Virus record (IMG/VR): IMGVR_UViG_3300042294_003496
Coordinates: 1 to 46,318 of that record
Source: a virus
Direction: 5' to 3' (one strand)
DNA: 46,318 nt
Part shown: in pieces, positions 35,926 through 43,917 of the stretch
Layout: each line of letters opens with the position of its first letter
Position numbering within the stretch: the stretch's first letter is position 1
Translations under genes and position numbers: made by a program
Notes under the pieces: model-generated
Databases searched by the model: none
Told to the model about the DNA's origin: nothing
The model's input: only the letters and a program-made list of their open reading frames with translations

Positions 35926-36510
35926 TTAGAATTCACCCCCATCTAAAACAAATGGTGGATCTGGAGACAAAAATGTTGGAGGATCAACTACGACCTGAGT
36001 ATCTAAATTTAACAATTGAAATTGTGTGGAAAGTATTTCGTTCAACTTGTTAGACTGTTCCTTTGAATATTTCAACTTAGTTCCAAGTTCCTGAAATACT
36101 ATATTTCCCGTAACTACAAGCGGCGATAAAAGAGTGTTTTGCATAAGAACTACACTCTCTTGACGATCTAATGAGGTCTGATTAAATGTCTGTCGCTGTT
36201 CTGAATTTTGTGTGCCAATACCACCACCAAATGCACTACTATCAGTCTGATTCGGTATCGGTATGCCCACAGCAACATCACTCAAAAATTCATTATTCGG
36301 AAATATAGATACGGTGTTTTCAATCACCAAAGACGGATTGTCGAGTAATTGCTCATTCACTAAAGATTGGTCTAAAGTAGATGGTAGATCTAGTGTAGGC
36401 GACTCACCAAGACCAAAAAATTCTGCTGATATATTATCAACGCTTAAGACAGGAGGTTTCGTGTCTTTTGATTTAGGAAGAAGTCTTTTAAATGGTCTTG
36501 GTCCTAGCAT
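35926..36510 (-). CDS. Unknown protein following gp5
   Basis: A 194-residue protein, low in aromatic residues and rich in Leu, Ser, Pro, Asn and Gln, with no recognisable motif. The N-terminus is basic (GPRPFKRLLPKSKDTKPP), the middle is Asn/Gln/Ser-rich and likely disordered, and residues about 140-165 form a plausible helix (FQELGTKLKYSKEQSNKLNE). It starts with AGGAA just upstream, in the end of gp5, and is followed after two bases by the Ig-domain gene. Its place between spike gp5 and PAAR suggests a baseplate or hub accessory role only by context. Confidence 0.82.
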   Translation of the reverse strand: MLGPRPFKRLLPKSKDTKPPVLSVDNISAEFFGLGESPTLDLPSTLDQSLVNEQLLDNPSLVIENTVSIFPNNEFLSDVAVGIPIPNQTDSSAFGGGIGTQNSEQRQTFNQTSLDRQESVVLMQNTLLSPLVVTGNIVFQELGTKLKYSKEQSNKLNEILSTQFQLLNLDTQVVVDPPTFLSPDPPFVLDGGEF

Positions 36511-36511
36511 A

Positions 36512-37681
36512 TTAATTCCTACGCCTATTCATGGCTCCGTTAAACCTAACAACATCAATAGTATCACGAACTACTTTCCTAATAGTTCCTCTCAGTTTAG
36601 TCAGAAAAGTTTGTATTTTTTGCGCTGATGATCCATTTGGATTTAAATCTATTCTTGGAGCAACGAACAACATATTCCCTTCGCTTGATGTTGTGTATTT
36701 GCCTTTGACCTTGTGGAGGAAGTTACATTGAGTTTCCATGATGGTGTTGCCTTTAACAAGGACTCTCATATCCCCCTCGACTTCAATCTCAAAATGCCCG
36801 TTTTTACCTAGATCTTTACCAACACGAATCTTCATCAACCTATCTGTGTTCCATGATGCATTACCACGAACTAAAATAAGTCTATCATTTAAAGTAATGT
36901 TCCATTCATTCCCAACAACTTTATGAACTTGACTGCCATTTGGATGGATCTCATCGAATGTTCCCGATCTATGATATGTGTGAATTCTTTCGGCACCCGT
37001 TGTATCATCCACTTCGAAAATGTGACCGGACTGAGATTCTACGACATGATTATATGGATACTTGGCCGCATATGGGGTGTATGGTTCCTGCCAATATCCA
37101 TAAAGAGCAGTATCACAATCCAATACCTCATCTCTCTTTTTTTTAACGACCGTCCAATCTATGTTCTCGTTTCTTACAAGACGATTTGTGTCTGGTTCTC
37201 CCATTCTCCCTTCTATTGGGTAAAATCCTGATGGATCTCTAAATCCCACTTTATTATTCATGATTCTATTTTGAAGTGATTTGGGTTTAATTTTGAAATC
37301 GTTGTATGGAACTTGATCAAGTCCAGCAACTGCTGTTAAACCTAGAGCAATATCGGGTTTCTGAATTCCACCATAAGAACCAAGCACAAATGGTTGCTGT
37401 GCTGCTTCTCCGTCCAAGAAAAACCCGATTACCCAAGATCCCGGTAGAATTCCTGTTGGTGATCTTCCTAATCCTGTCATAGAAGATGTGGTGATAGGCA
37501 TAAGCACTGTCGCCCACGGAAGATCCTCTGTTGGGATTCCAACAGATGTCTTGTCATCGGTGTGCCAACCTAACACTCTAACACGAAGTCTGCCCATTTT
37601 TTCGGGATCTTCTATGTCCTCGACAACACCATGCCACCAAAGAAATCCATTCAGTCCTATGAAATCGGGTCTTAATCTCAT
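36512..37681 (-). CDS. gp5: Central spike/hub protein gp5 without a lysozyme domain
   Basis: The trimeric cell-puncturing spike attached under the hub. N-terminal OB fold: WWHGVVEDIEDPEKMGRLRV then RVLGWHT (about 14-45) and LPGSWVIGFFLDGEAAQQPF followed by VLGSYGG. A second conserved block, HVVESQSGHIFEVDDTTGAE, RIHTYHRSGTFDEIHPNGSQ (about 205-250), leads into repeated short strands (ILVRGNASW, IEVEGDMRVLVKGNT) that form the triple beta-helix needle. T4 gp5 is 575 residues with a T4-lysozyme-like domain between OB fold and helix; here, at 389 residues, that insert is absent. It overlaps the gp27 stop by ATGA. Confidence 0.93.
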   Translation of the reverse strand: MRLRPDFIGLNGFLWWHGVVEDIEDPEKMGRLRVRVLGWHTDDKTSVGIPTEDLPWATVLMPITTSSMTGLGRSPTGILPGSWVIGFFLDGEAAQQPFVLGSYGGIQKPDIALGLTAVAGLDQVPYNDFKIKPKSLQNRIMNNKVGFRDPSGFYPIEGRMGEPDTNRLVRNENIDWTVVKKKRDEVLDCDTALYGYWQEPYTPYAAKYPYNHVVESQSGHIFEVDDTTGAERIHTYHRSGTFDEIHPNGSQVHKVVGNEWNITLNDRLILVRGNASWNTDRLMKIRVGKDLGKNGHFEIEVEGDMRVLVKGNTIMETQCNFLHKVKGKYTTSSEGNMLFVAPRIDLNPNGSSAQKIQTFLTKLRGTIRKVVRDTIDVVRFNGAMNRRRN

Positions 37682-38991
37682 CTTATAACTTTCTCTTTAA
37701 TATCCGGTAATTCACTACCATAACTGTCTCTTGCGACAGTCATTTTCATAGTATGAACCCCATCTGTTACATTATGTACTATTGCAGTAATCATATAATT
37801 AGCAGTCAAATATTCATCCAAAAAATCATCTCTGTATTTACTATATTCTTGCGTAAAAAACTCAAGTCTGATTACATTACCCACTCTTATAGTTGTATCC
37901 CCATATACATTTAAAACCATGGTCATAGAATTCATCTGATGCATCTGAGATTGTCTGTTCAAAAATCTATCAATTCCAGATGCGTCTTCATGATTACTGA
38001 ACTGAAAATAAGACTTATCATAATACTTAACATGAGCATCAAATGATTTTTGAATTGGACTGTAATATGGCAACATTCTACCTTTATTTAAACTAGGAGC
38101 GTTGTCAAAGGCATCTTTATAAGTGTAATTGTACATGAAGTATGATTTTGTGTTTACTTCATGTACAAGCATATTTGATGCATAAACTCCCATAGTTGTC
38201 TCATCAACTTTATCTCCTAAATCTCGTACAGAGTAGTCTATAATATTACGAAGTTCCGACTCCAACATCCGATCACCACTAGCCGACCTAAATCCACCAG
38301 GTGCGTTTTTATATGTGCAAATGGGACTTAATTTTTTCAGTTTGGAAATGGGAACAAAGTTATACTTATCAAGATCTTGATAAAAAACATAGTCCGCAAT
38401 TTGCGTATTCGACTCTGATACTCCTCTATTTGCAAGCCAATTTATGGTATAAAAAGGAGACCAATTTGGAATCAAAACTGTAGTTGATCCGAATGTTTCG
38501 TCTGTTAAAAGTTCGGGAAGATCTAAATTCCTTTGTTTTTCCTTATCTCGCATCTCAGAGTAAATAGTTTTAACCATTTCGTTCACGGGGAGATTTCTAA
38601 AAACTTTACGCAGCCTAGTCCTGTTCGATAATACTAATGCGGGACACATAAACTCAACACGAATGAGTACATTTGCAGCCCCCTGTCCACGAATATATGA
38701 TGAGACTTTATAGATTTTGAATCGAACTTTTCTTGGTTTGCTGTCTACGCCAGGAGTGTAGAAAGAAATATACAAGTCTTCATCACCTATTATTGGGAGG
38801 TTTTTAACCAAATTCATCGAATCGGCTATCACTAGTGATCCTGATAGAGAGTTTGAAAACATGTCTTCTGTGATTGAAAAGTCTCCAACAATCTTTCTCA
38901 AATCGACTTCAAGTCCTGAGTAAGACACAAGACGAATTTCATCAACTACAACATCTCCTGCCGTGTAAAATTTATCAGTTGATTTAATCAC
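37678..38991 (-). CDS. gp27: Baseplate hub protein gp27-like
   Basis: A 437-residue hub protein, about the size of T4 gp27 (391), that forms the trimeric ring connecting tube and spike. Signals: the N-terminal beta domain YSGLEVDLRKIVGDFSITED, ISFYTPGVDSKPRKVRFKIY and RTRLRKVFRNLPVNEMVKTI; then the second domain with WSPFYTINWLANRG and DRMLESELRNIIDY, and the C-terminal GDTTIRVGNVIRLEFF. The start codon is GTG (38989-38991), with AGGAG eight bases upstream; it overlaps the end of gp53 by eight bases. Its stop overlaps the gp5 start. The place between gp53 and gp5 supports a hub role. Confidence 0.88.
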   Translation of the reverse strand: MIKSTDKFYTAGDVVVDEIRLVSYSGLEVDLRKIVGDFSITEDMFSNSLSGSLVIADSMNLVKNLPIIGDEDLYISFYTPGVDSKPRKVRFKIYKVSSYIRGQGAANVLIRVEFMCPALVLSNRTRLRKVFRNLPVNEMVKTIYSEMRDKEKQRNLDLPELLTDETFGSTTVLIPNWSPFYTINWLANRGVSESNTQIADYVFYQDLDKYNFVPISKLKKLSPICTYKNAPGGFRSASGDRMLESELRNIIDYSVRDLGDKVDETTMGVYASNMLVHEVNTKSYFMYNYTYKDAFDNAPSLNKGRMLPYYSPIQKSFDAHVKYYDKSYFQFSNHEDASGIDRFLNRQSQMHQMNSMTMVLNVYGDTTIRVGNVIRLEFFTQEYSKYRDDFLDEYLTANYMITAIVHNVTDGVHTMKMTVARDSYGSELPDIKEKVIR

Positions 38992-39889
38992 TTAACAAAC
39001 TCCTCATGTCTTTGATAACAGAGTCAATAATTTCAGGTCGAACTATCTTGATGTTTCGAAGGGAATCATTTTTTTCTGTCTCATACTGATAATTCGACAC
39101 CGAAACGATGTTTCTATTCGCCAACGGTATAACTTCGTTCCCATAAACTGCATATCTGTCCATGATGCTAGAATTTACAATACTCCCATCTGAAGTGGAT
39201 ATGAGTGCATGATGATCAACAATATCACCTGTGTTTGTGTCAACAAAATGATGCACAGAGTAAATATTATCTTCGACTACTTTTCCAACAGAAGCATATA
39301 TGCTTAGACCATCAGTTCTATTGTGAGTTAAATCCAAAATTTCGGAGTTAAAATTTGTGATATTTGGAGTTATAGAAAAGGATCCAGTTATAGTATCAGA
39401 GTCCAAAACAATTTTGTATAAATTAGGATCCCAACTTTTTACAGTTCCGTGTACAATAGACGAGCCTCTAGTTTGTGTTACTCTCTGTCCGACCTCATAC
39501 CATAATTGTTCATTTGCTGCTTCCAGAATTCCAAACCTATTTCCGAATTTTGCTACCTTTGAGTTGATGAATATCGCTTTTCCTTTGTAATTGTTTTTAA
39601 TCATTCGGTTCAAGTCACCGGATGTTAAAGGCCAATCAAAAAAGGGATTCAGTATTTCATTGAAGATCAATATAACCCAATGTAAATCCGATCTTCCATA
39701 TAAACGATAAGAAAGTGTATCAGGACGATCACCATCTTTTATAGTGTAATCACGATAGGATACCTGTGATGTTTTCACATAGTCTAGAAACTTTGCTCTT
39801 ACGGTAATGTTCTTTGCATTAATACGAACAGTCTTACCATCGATGACTATCGGGTAGGCTAGATTTGGAAAGTTGCCAAAATATGCCAC
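38984..39889 (-). CDS. gp53: Baseplate wedge protein gp53
   Basis: A 301-residue wedge protein that clamps wedges together (T4 196). Conserved parts: YRDYTIKDGDRPDTLSYRLY followed by GRSDLHWVILIFNEILNPFF (about 46-84) and the final helix RNIKIVRPEIIDSVIKDMRS. The middle (about 115-265) is an insertion absent from T4, with a GQRVTQTRGSSIVHGTV strand and many His residues (VHHFVDTNTGDIVDHHALIS). The start codon is GTG (39887-39889) behind AGGAG with seven-base spacing, two bases after the gp48 stop. It overlaps the gp27 GTG start. Confidence 0.93.
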   Translation of the reverse strand: MAYFGNFPNLAYPIVIDGKTVRINAKNITVRAKFLDYVKTSQVSYRDYTIKDGDRPDTLSYRLYGRSDLHWVILIFNEILNPFFDWPLTSGDLNRMIKNNYKGKAIFINSKVAKFGNRFGILEAANEQLWYEVGQRVTQTRGSSIVHGTVKSWDPNLYKIVLDSDTITGSFSITPNITNFNSEILDLTHNRTDGLSIYASVGKVVEDNIYSVHHFVDTNTGDIVDHHALISTSDGSIVNSSIMDRYAVYGNEVIPLANRNIVSVSNYQYETEKNDSLRNIKIVRPEIIDSVIKDMRSLLSD

Positions 39890-39891
39890 GA

Positions 39892-41073
39892 TTATGCTCC
39901 TCTTGCTATTCGTTCTCTTGTTAAAAGTTCAAGTTCGCTGAATTCTAAATTGAGTTTGATTTTTGTGGGAGACACTTTACCCTCTGAATCAACAATTGTA
40001 GATGTAAATGTTTTTTCACCATAGTCGGTGCTTATCGAAGTCAAAGCACATTTCATTATCTTAGGCATACGAATAACTTCAGCATTTTTGTATAAGAATT
40101 CGATCTGAAACTCAGCGGGGAAATCGAGAAATCTCCCACCCTTAGATCTATTTGGGTGTGCGTACAACTTGAATGTATTTACTATTCTTTCAATAATAAC
40201 TGCTTCGGTTTGTGATCTTGGGAAAAAATCAAACTCAAATCTAAATGTTCTTCTTCCGACTCCTTTGAACAAATGCACAACAAAAGGATTTCTAATCTCC
40301 CTTGTTGCCGCAGCCTGATTGTTCGCAAATATCTCTTGCCCACCAACAAGTTCTATAGTTTCATCTGCAACTTTCAAAGCGGCCATTCCAACAGTTTTAG
40401 CCAGTTCTGCTTGAACTTCAGCCGAAGTACTAGTTTGAGTTTCAGTAAGACTTCTAAGTCCTCTTAATATATCTAACGAAGTTAGGTCAGCATCTTCATA
40501 ATCAAATTTGTAAGACACATTTATTTGTCCAGGAATGTAAAGATATATGCTCTGAACTTCCTCAGTTAGTTTAGCAAATCCCGATGCCTCCTCAACAAAA
40601 GAATCCCTGCCTTTTGCCGCTCCGCTCACATTAAACCCCGAACTGTCGCCACCAAAAGCGTTTAAAACATTATCTACTGTTGTATCAAATGATACTTTAG
40701 CAAGTTTCACAAGTTGGGCAAGGGATATGCTCGCATTTGGATCTTCCCTTTCACTTTGCTCTCTAGATTGAAACATCCTAGTCAATTCATTTTGATTTTC
40801 TGTGAACTTCTGTCTATGTCTTCTCAACTCAATTCCGCCGGTATCATAAATGGTAAACCGCATCATATATTGAAGATCATCGGTCTGACCAAGATCATCA
40901 GGATAATACAGCGGTGGTGATCTAATTGTGCTTGTGTCCCCTGAATCTGAGAAAGCATTTTCATATTCGTCTTCGCCCCAGGGCCATGCTGGATTCGGCT
41001 TCGGAGGCTTGGGCACCGGTTGCAGATCGCTGTCATACCATGGATTAAGTGGGTCAAATGGATACTGATTCAT
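39892..41073 (-). CDS. gp48: Baseplate tail-tube cap protein gp48
   Basis: Part of the first tube layers between hub and tail tube; 393 residues (T4 364). The family core is clear: VQSIYLYIPGQINVSYKFDY (about 175-195), RNPFVVHLFKGVGRRTFRFE and FDFFPRSQTEAVIIERIVNT (about 262-300), ending with a tube-like strand set FTSTIVDSEGK. The first 50 residues are a Pro/Trp/Asp-rich extension (NPWYDSDLQPVPKPPKPNP) not typical of T4 gp48; the usual family start corresponds to about residue 53. It is the first gene of the minus-strand block. No ribosome binding site is seen, and a CTAAATA box lies five bases before the ATG. Confidence 0.93.
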   Translation of the reverse strand: MNQYPFDPLNPWYDSDLQPVPKPPKPNPAWPWGEDEYENAFSDSGDTSTIRSPPLYYPDDLGQTDDLQYMMRFTIYDTGGIELRRHRQKFTENQNELTRMFQSREQSEREDPNASISLAQLVKLAKVSFDTTVDNVLNAFGGDSSGFNVSGAAKGRDSFVEEASGFAKLTEEVQSIYLYIPGQINVSYKFDYEDADLTSLDILRGLRSLTETQTSTSAEVQAELAKTVGMAALKVADETIELVGGQEIFANNQAAATREIRNPFVVHLFKGVGRRTFRFEFDFFPRSQTEAVIIERIVNTFKLYAHPNRSKGGRFLDFPAEFQIEFLYKNAEVIRMPKIMKCALTSISTDYGEKTFTSTIVDSEGKVSPTKIKLNLEFSELELLTRERIARGA

Positions 41074-41078
41074 AATTG

Positions 41079-41085
41079 TATTTAG
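41079..41085 (-). promoter_or_regulatory. Putative late promoter opening the minus-strand block
   Basis: Minus-strand CTAAATA in the divergent region, back-to-back with a second copy facing right. It lies only five bases before the gp48 ATG, so transcription would start at or within the first codons, unless gp48 really begins further in. Confidence 0.5.
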
Positions 41086-41096
41086 ACGAAAACTAC

Positions 41097-41103
41097 CTAA
41101 ATA
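41097..41103 (+). promoter_or_regulatory. Putative late promoter opening the plus-strand block
   Basis: Plus-strand CTAAATA, 24 bases before the proposed gp4 start and followed by an AAGGAGG ribosome binding site. Together with the copy at 41079-41085 it makes a divergent promoter pair 11 bases apart. Confidence 0.6.
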
Positions 41104-41115
41104 AACTCAAGTTAT

Positions 41116-41122
41116 AAGGAGG
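41116..41122 (+). promoter_or_regulatory. Strong ribosome binding site for gp4
   Basis: AAGGAGG, fully complementary to the 16S rRNA 3' end, five bases before an ATC codon in the gp4 frame. No ATG, GTG or TTG lies within a usable distance, so this site decides the unusual start. Confidence 0.8.
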
Positions 41123-41127
41123 TAAAA

Positions 41128-41604
41128 ATCCGTAGATCAAACGCAAGTTATAAGGGGTGCTACAAACCAAAAAACCCACAAAAATACAAAGGAGACCCCA
41201 ACAACTGTTTTTATCGTTCACTTTGGGAAAGAAAGTTCATGTTGTTTTGTGACGAAAACTCATCGGTGCTGGAATGGTCTTCGGAGGAAGTTATTATTCC
41301 CTATACCTCACCAATAGATGGAAAAGTTCACAGATACTTTGTTGATTTTTGGATAAAGGTTTTGTCGAAAGATGGAAATAAACGAGTATACCTCATAGAA
41401 ATTAAGCCCAAATCACAAACTAAAAAACCAAATCCGCCCAAGTCAAAAAAAGTGTCCAAGTCAAAACTAACAGAAATGAAAAATTGGATGATTAATTCTG
41501 CAAAATGGAACGCTGCTAGAAAAATTTGTGAGGATAAAGGGTGGGAGTTTAAAATTCTGACTGAGGACAATTTATTCACAAAGAACGGAACCAGTAATGA
41601 GTAA
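41128..41604 (+). CDS. gp4: Head-completion nuclease gp4, probable AUC start
   Basis: Head completion protein of the PD-(D/E)xK nuclease fold, needed to finish the filled head; 158 residues (T4 150). Nuclease residues: D73 in HRYFVDFWIKV and E91-x-K93 in YLIEIKPK; further conserved WSSEEVIIPYTSPIDGK at about 50-66 and INSAKWNAARK with WEFKILTE near the end. The first ATG is at 41239, but the 37 codons before it are open and encode the conserved gp4 N-terminus YKPKNPQKYKGDP and FYRSLWERKFM. That frame has a TAA at 41098-41100 and no ATG, GTG or TTG; the only start matching AAGGAGG is ATC at 41128. First gene of the plus-strand block; overlaps the next gene by eight bases. Confidence 0.88.
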   Translation: MRRSNASYKGCYKPKNPQKYKGDPNNCFYRSLWERKFMLFCDENSSVLEWSSEEVIIPYTSPIDGKVHRYFVDFWIKVLSKDGNKRVYLIEIKPKSQTKKPNPPKSKKVSKSKLTEMKNWMINSAKWNAARKICEDKGWEFKILTEDNLFTKNGTSNE

Positions 41605-42196
41605 ACGAGAAGTCGGAAAAGTCGTAAAAGAATTTAATCAATCCGGAAAAGATATTCAATCTAATGCGGCAACATATTGGTTGGCTACTAACTTGAGTAA
41701 AATTCAAACTCAAATGAATCCTCAAAATTTTAACCAAAGTATGGCAAGTGTAGGTATCAATCAACCAAGAATCGGAACTATGATTTTTTTTGGCTACAAC
41801 CCAAAAACTAAATTAGAACTACCATTTTGGGATGAATTCCCTCTTGTAATAATGATTCATAAAATGAGAAACCATTTTCTTGGACTAAACTTACACTACC
41901 TAGCACCGAGGGTTAGGGCAACATTTTTAAACAATCTTCTGACAATGACTAACAACCCTAATTATGCGAAAAATCCCCCCGCAATGTTTAAAGTTACATA
42001 TTCATACTTGAAATCCGCTTCTAATATGAAGCCGTTCAAAGCAGCAATAAAAAAGTACTATTTCAACTGTGTGGTGACCAAAGCAAATGTCATATCGTCT
42101 GACGAATGGAAATTTGTGCCATTCATGCCTATTGAAAGATTCCGTGGTGCAAATCGTGAACAAGTTTGGAAATGGGCAAATAAATACTCTAAGTAA
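41597..42196 (+). CDS. Conserved T4-like protein next to gp4, unassigned
   Basis: A 199-residue basic protein. A helical N-terminus (SKREVGKVVKEFNQSGKD) leads to a conserved-looking core: IGTMIFFGYNPKTKLELPFW, DEFPLVIMIHKMRNHFLGLN and LHYLAPRVRATFLNNLLTMT (about 59-117), then KPFKAAIKKYYFNCV, and an ending with FMPIERFRGANREQVWKWAN. I have seen this kind of core in other T4-like phages but cannot attach a proven function. In T4, gene 2 (DNA end protector) neighbours gene 4, so a gp2-like role is one possibility; a hub-assembly role is another because gp54 and gp26 follow. Start overlaps the gp4 end by eight bases. Confidence 0.88.
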   Translation: MSKREVGKVVKEFNQSGKDIQSNAATYWLATNLSKIQTQMNPQNFNQSMASVGINQPRIGTMIFFGYNPKTKLELPFWDEFPLVIMIHKMRNHFLGLNLHYLAPRVRATFLNNLLTMTNNPNYAKNPPAMFKVTYSYLKSASNMKPFKAAIKKYYFNCVVTKANVISSDEWKFVPFMPIERFRGANREQVWKWANKYSK

Positions 42197-42201
42197 CAGC
42201 C

Positions 42202-43182
42202 ATGACCTTTGTAGACAAATTCTATAGTGCAATCAGACAAAAGGGCGTAATGCGGCCCAATAGGTTTGTCATGTTGATTGATGTTCCCCCTAGTGTGGCC
42301 AGATATTTGGGGTATTCATCGATAGAAATAAAAGAAAGACTTGCCTTAACGGTTAGTTCGGTCACATTACCGGCAAAATCTTTTTTTACTCATGAAATGG
42401 ATATCTCAACTCCAACTAGACTGATTCCATATGGAATAAATTCAAACAACACATCTGGTATTTCATTTGAGTTTAATGTGTTAACTGACATGTTTGAAAA
42501 AAACTTGTTTGAAAAGTGGCAAAATCTAATAGTAGATCCAAAAACGAAACAAGTTGGATTTTATGATGACTACGCCAAATCATGTTCGATATACATCATG
42601 CAACTCCCCTCTTTTGTTCAAAGTTTAGACCAAGCGATAGAATTTTTAGGACAAGATTTAGGGGCAAATAGTATAAAGTTGACAGAAGTGTACCCTTACA
42701 GCGTGGTACTCAATAATGGATCACTAAACTACACACAAAGTATAGAACCACTAAAAATGAAAGTGGATTTTATGTACCGTGAAGTTCTTCGTGGAGGAGA
42801 ATCTCCGGCAAAAGATATAGGAATACCTGTCATAGACAGTCAAGGAAGATTCACACGGACATTAAAAGATCCGTCAGAAATACCTTTTGTTAATAGTAAC
42901 GAAAATTTTGTTAGAAATGGACTAGTTAATGTCACAGCAGAAGATGCTATCAGGGATTGGGAGCAGATTCAGCGAAGAGAAACGCAGTCAATGCTTGAAA
43001 AAATAGAAGAGAGAAAAAAGTATGATCAGCGTAGTAATGTGCCTAAAGGCGTTGATGGAAGACTAATAAAACCAAAAGTTGATGGTCTTCCTGGACAAAA
43101 TCCAAATGACGAAATAAGAAACATATTCAATCAAGCACTTACTTTTATCTCACAGGGACAAGGATTTTTAGGACAACTATAA
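42202..43182 (+). CDS. gp54: Baseplate tail-tube initiator gp54-like
   Basis: A 326-residue protein (T4 gp54 is 320) that, with gp48, starts tube polymerisation on the hub. The tube-like beta domain is visible: RPNRFVMLIDVPPSVARYLG, LALTVSSVTLPAKSFFTHEM, SGISFEFNVLTDMFEKNLFE and the closing strand EPLKMKVDFMYREVL (residues about 18-198), the same layout as tube proteins (first strand, SVTLP turn, F-x-x-W-x-x-x-I helix). The C-terminal 120 residues are charged and helical, then Gly/Gln-rich. It begins five bases after the stop of the 199-residue gene; no strong ribosome binding site is seen. Assignment rests on fold pattern, size and neighbours. Confidence 0.78.
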   Translation: MTFVDKFYSAIRQKGVMRPNRFVMLIDVPPSVARYLGYSSIEIKERLALTVSSVTLPAKSFFTHEMDISTPTRLIPYGINSNNTSGISFEFNVLTDMFEKNLFEKWQNLIVDPKTKQVGFYDDYAKSCSIYIMQLPSFVQSLDQAIEFLGQDLGANSIKLTEVYPYSVVLNNGSLNYTQSIEPLKMKVDFMYREVLRGGESPAKDIGIPVIDSQGRFTRTLKDPSEIPFVNSNENFVRNGLVNVTAEDAIRDWEQIQRRETQSMLEKIEERKKYDQRSNVPKGVDGRLIKPKVDGLPGQNPNDEIRNIFNQALTFISQGQGFLGQL

Positions 43183-43206
43183 TAAAACATAGGGAGATTA
43201 AATAAA

Positions 43207-43917
43207 ATGGGAACACTGACTAACTTAGTAGCAACAACACCAACATATGAACTGATTCTTCCAAGCAACAAGAAAAAAATCACATACAGACCTTTTCTTG
43301 TTAAAGAGGAAAAAATACTGCTTATAGCATCAGAGTCGAAAAATGAAAAAGAGATATACAAAGCGATGCAAGATGTGGTAGCAGCGTGTACATTTGGTAA
43401 AATTAATATGACTGAGGCAGCACTTGTTGATATTGAATATTTATTCGTGAATATACGAACAAAGTCTGTTGGAGAAACTGCGAATCCTCAAATTAAATGT
43501 TCTGCCTGTCAACATTCAAATGTAGTAAATGTAAATCTTACTGAACTTAATCCAGATTTTAATCCCGAACACAACAGCAAGATTAATCTCAACGATAGCA
43601 CAATTATTGAAATGAGGTGTCCAACCTATTCCGACATCGAAAAGATGCAGGAAAAAAAGACAGATACCGAAAAGATGTTTACATTAGTTGCGTTGTGTGT
43701 TGATAAAATTTATACACCAGAGCAAACATTCACAGCCAAAGATGTTGGTGTGACTGATGTAACTGAGTTCATTGAGTCTTTATCTCAAAGTCAATTCAGG
43801 AAAATATCTTCTTTCTTTGAAACGATGCCTCAACTGACGAAAGAAGTGTCTTTTAAGTGTAGTGGATGTGGACACGAAAATACAATTACCCTTAAGGGGG
43901 TGGCTGATTTTTTCTAA
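43207..43917 (+). CDS. gp26: Baseplate hub assembly protein gp26-like
   Basis: A 236-residue protein of the gp26 hub-assembly family (T4 208): ITYRPFLVKEEKILLIASES with KEIYKAMQDVVAACTFGKIN (about 25-67) and DIEYLFVNIRTKSVGE are the family signature. Two CxxC pairs, C98/C101 in KCSACQH and C218/C221 in KCSGCGH, probably make a zinc ribbon. The ribosome binding site is AGGGAGA before ATAAAATG. The gene ends in a tandem stop TAATAG. Immediately before it lies a -1 frameshift signal (TTTTTTC), so a minority product may continue into the next ORF. The gene precedes the tape measure, where other long-tailed phages have frameshifting tail assembly chaperones. Confidence 0.88.
   Translation: MGTLTNLVATTPTYELILPSNKKKITYRPFLVKEEKILLIASESKNEKEIYKAMQDVVAACTFGKINMTEAALVDIEYLFVNIRTKSVGETANPQIKCSACQHSNVVNVNLTELNPDFNPEHNSKINLNDSTIIEMRCPTYSDIEKMQEKKTDTEKMFTLVALCVDKIYTPEQTFTAKDVGVTDVTEFIESLSQSQFRKISSFFETMPQLTKEVSFKCSGCGHENTITLKGVADFF

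Larger units (their letters stand above)
41074..41127. promoter_or_regulatory. Divergent intergenic control region
   Basis: The only place in the window where transcription direction changes. These 54 bases hold two opposed CTAAATA boxes (41079-41085 leftward, 41097-41103 rightward) and the gp4 Shine-Dalgarno. The baseplate, neck and packaging genes run left and the hub-assembly and tape measure genes run right from here. No terminator hairpin is present. Confidence 0.65.

Noticed and set aside
41239-41604. gp4 starting at the first ATG (121 residues).
   Set aside because: It would drop the conserved N-terminus YKPKNPQKYKGDP and has no Shine-Dalgarno; the upstream AUC start is preferred.
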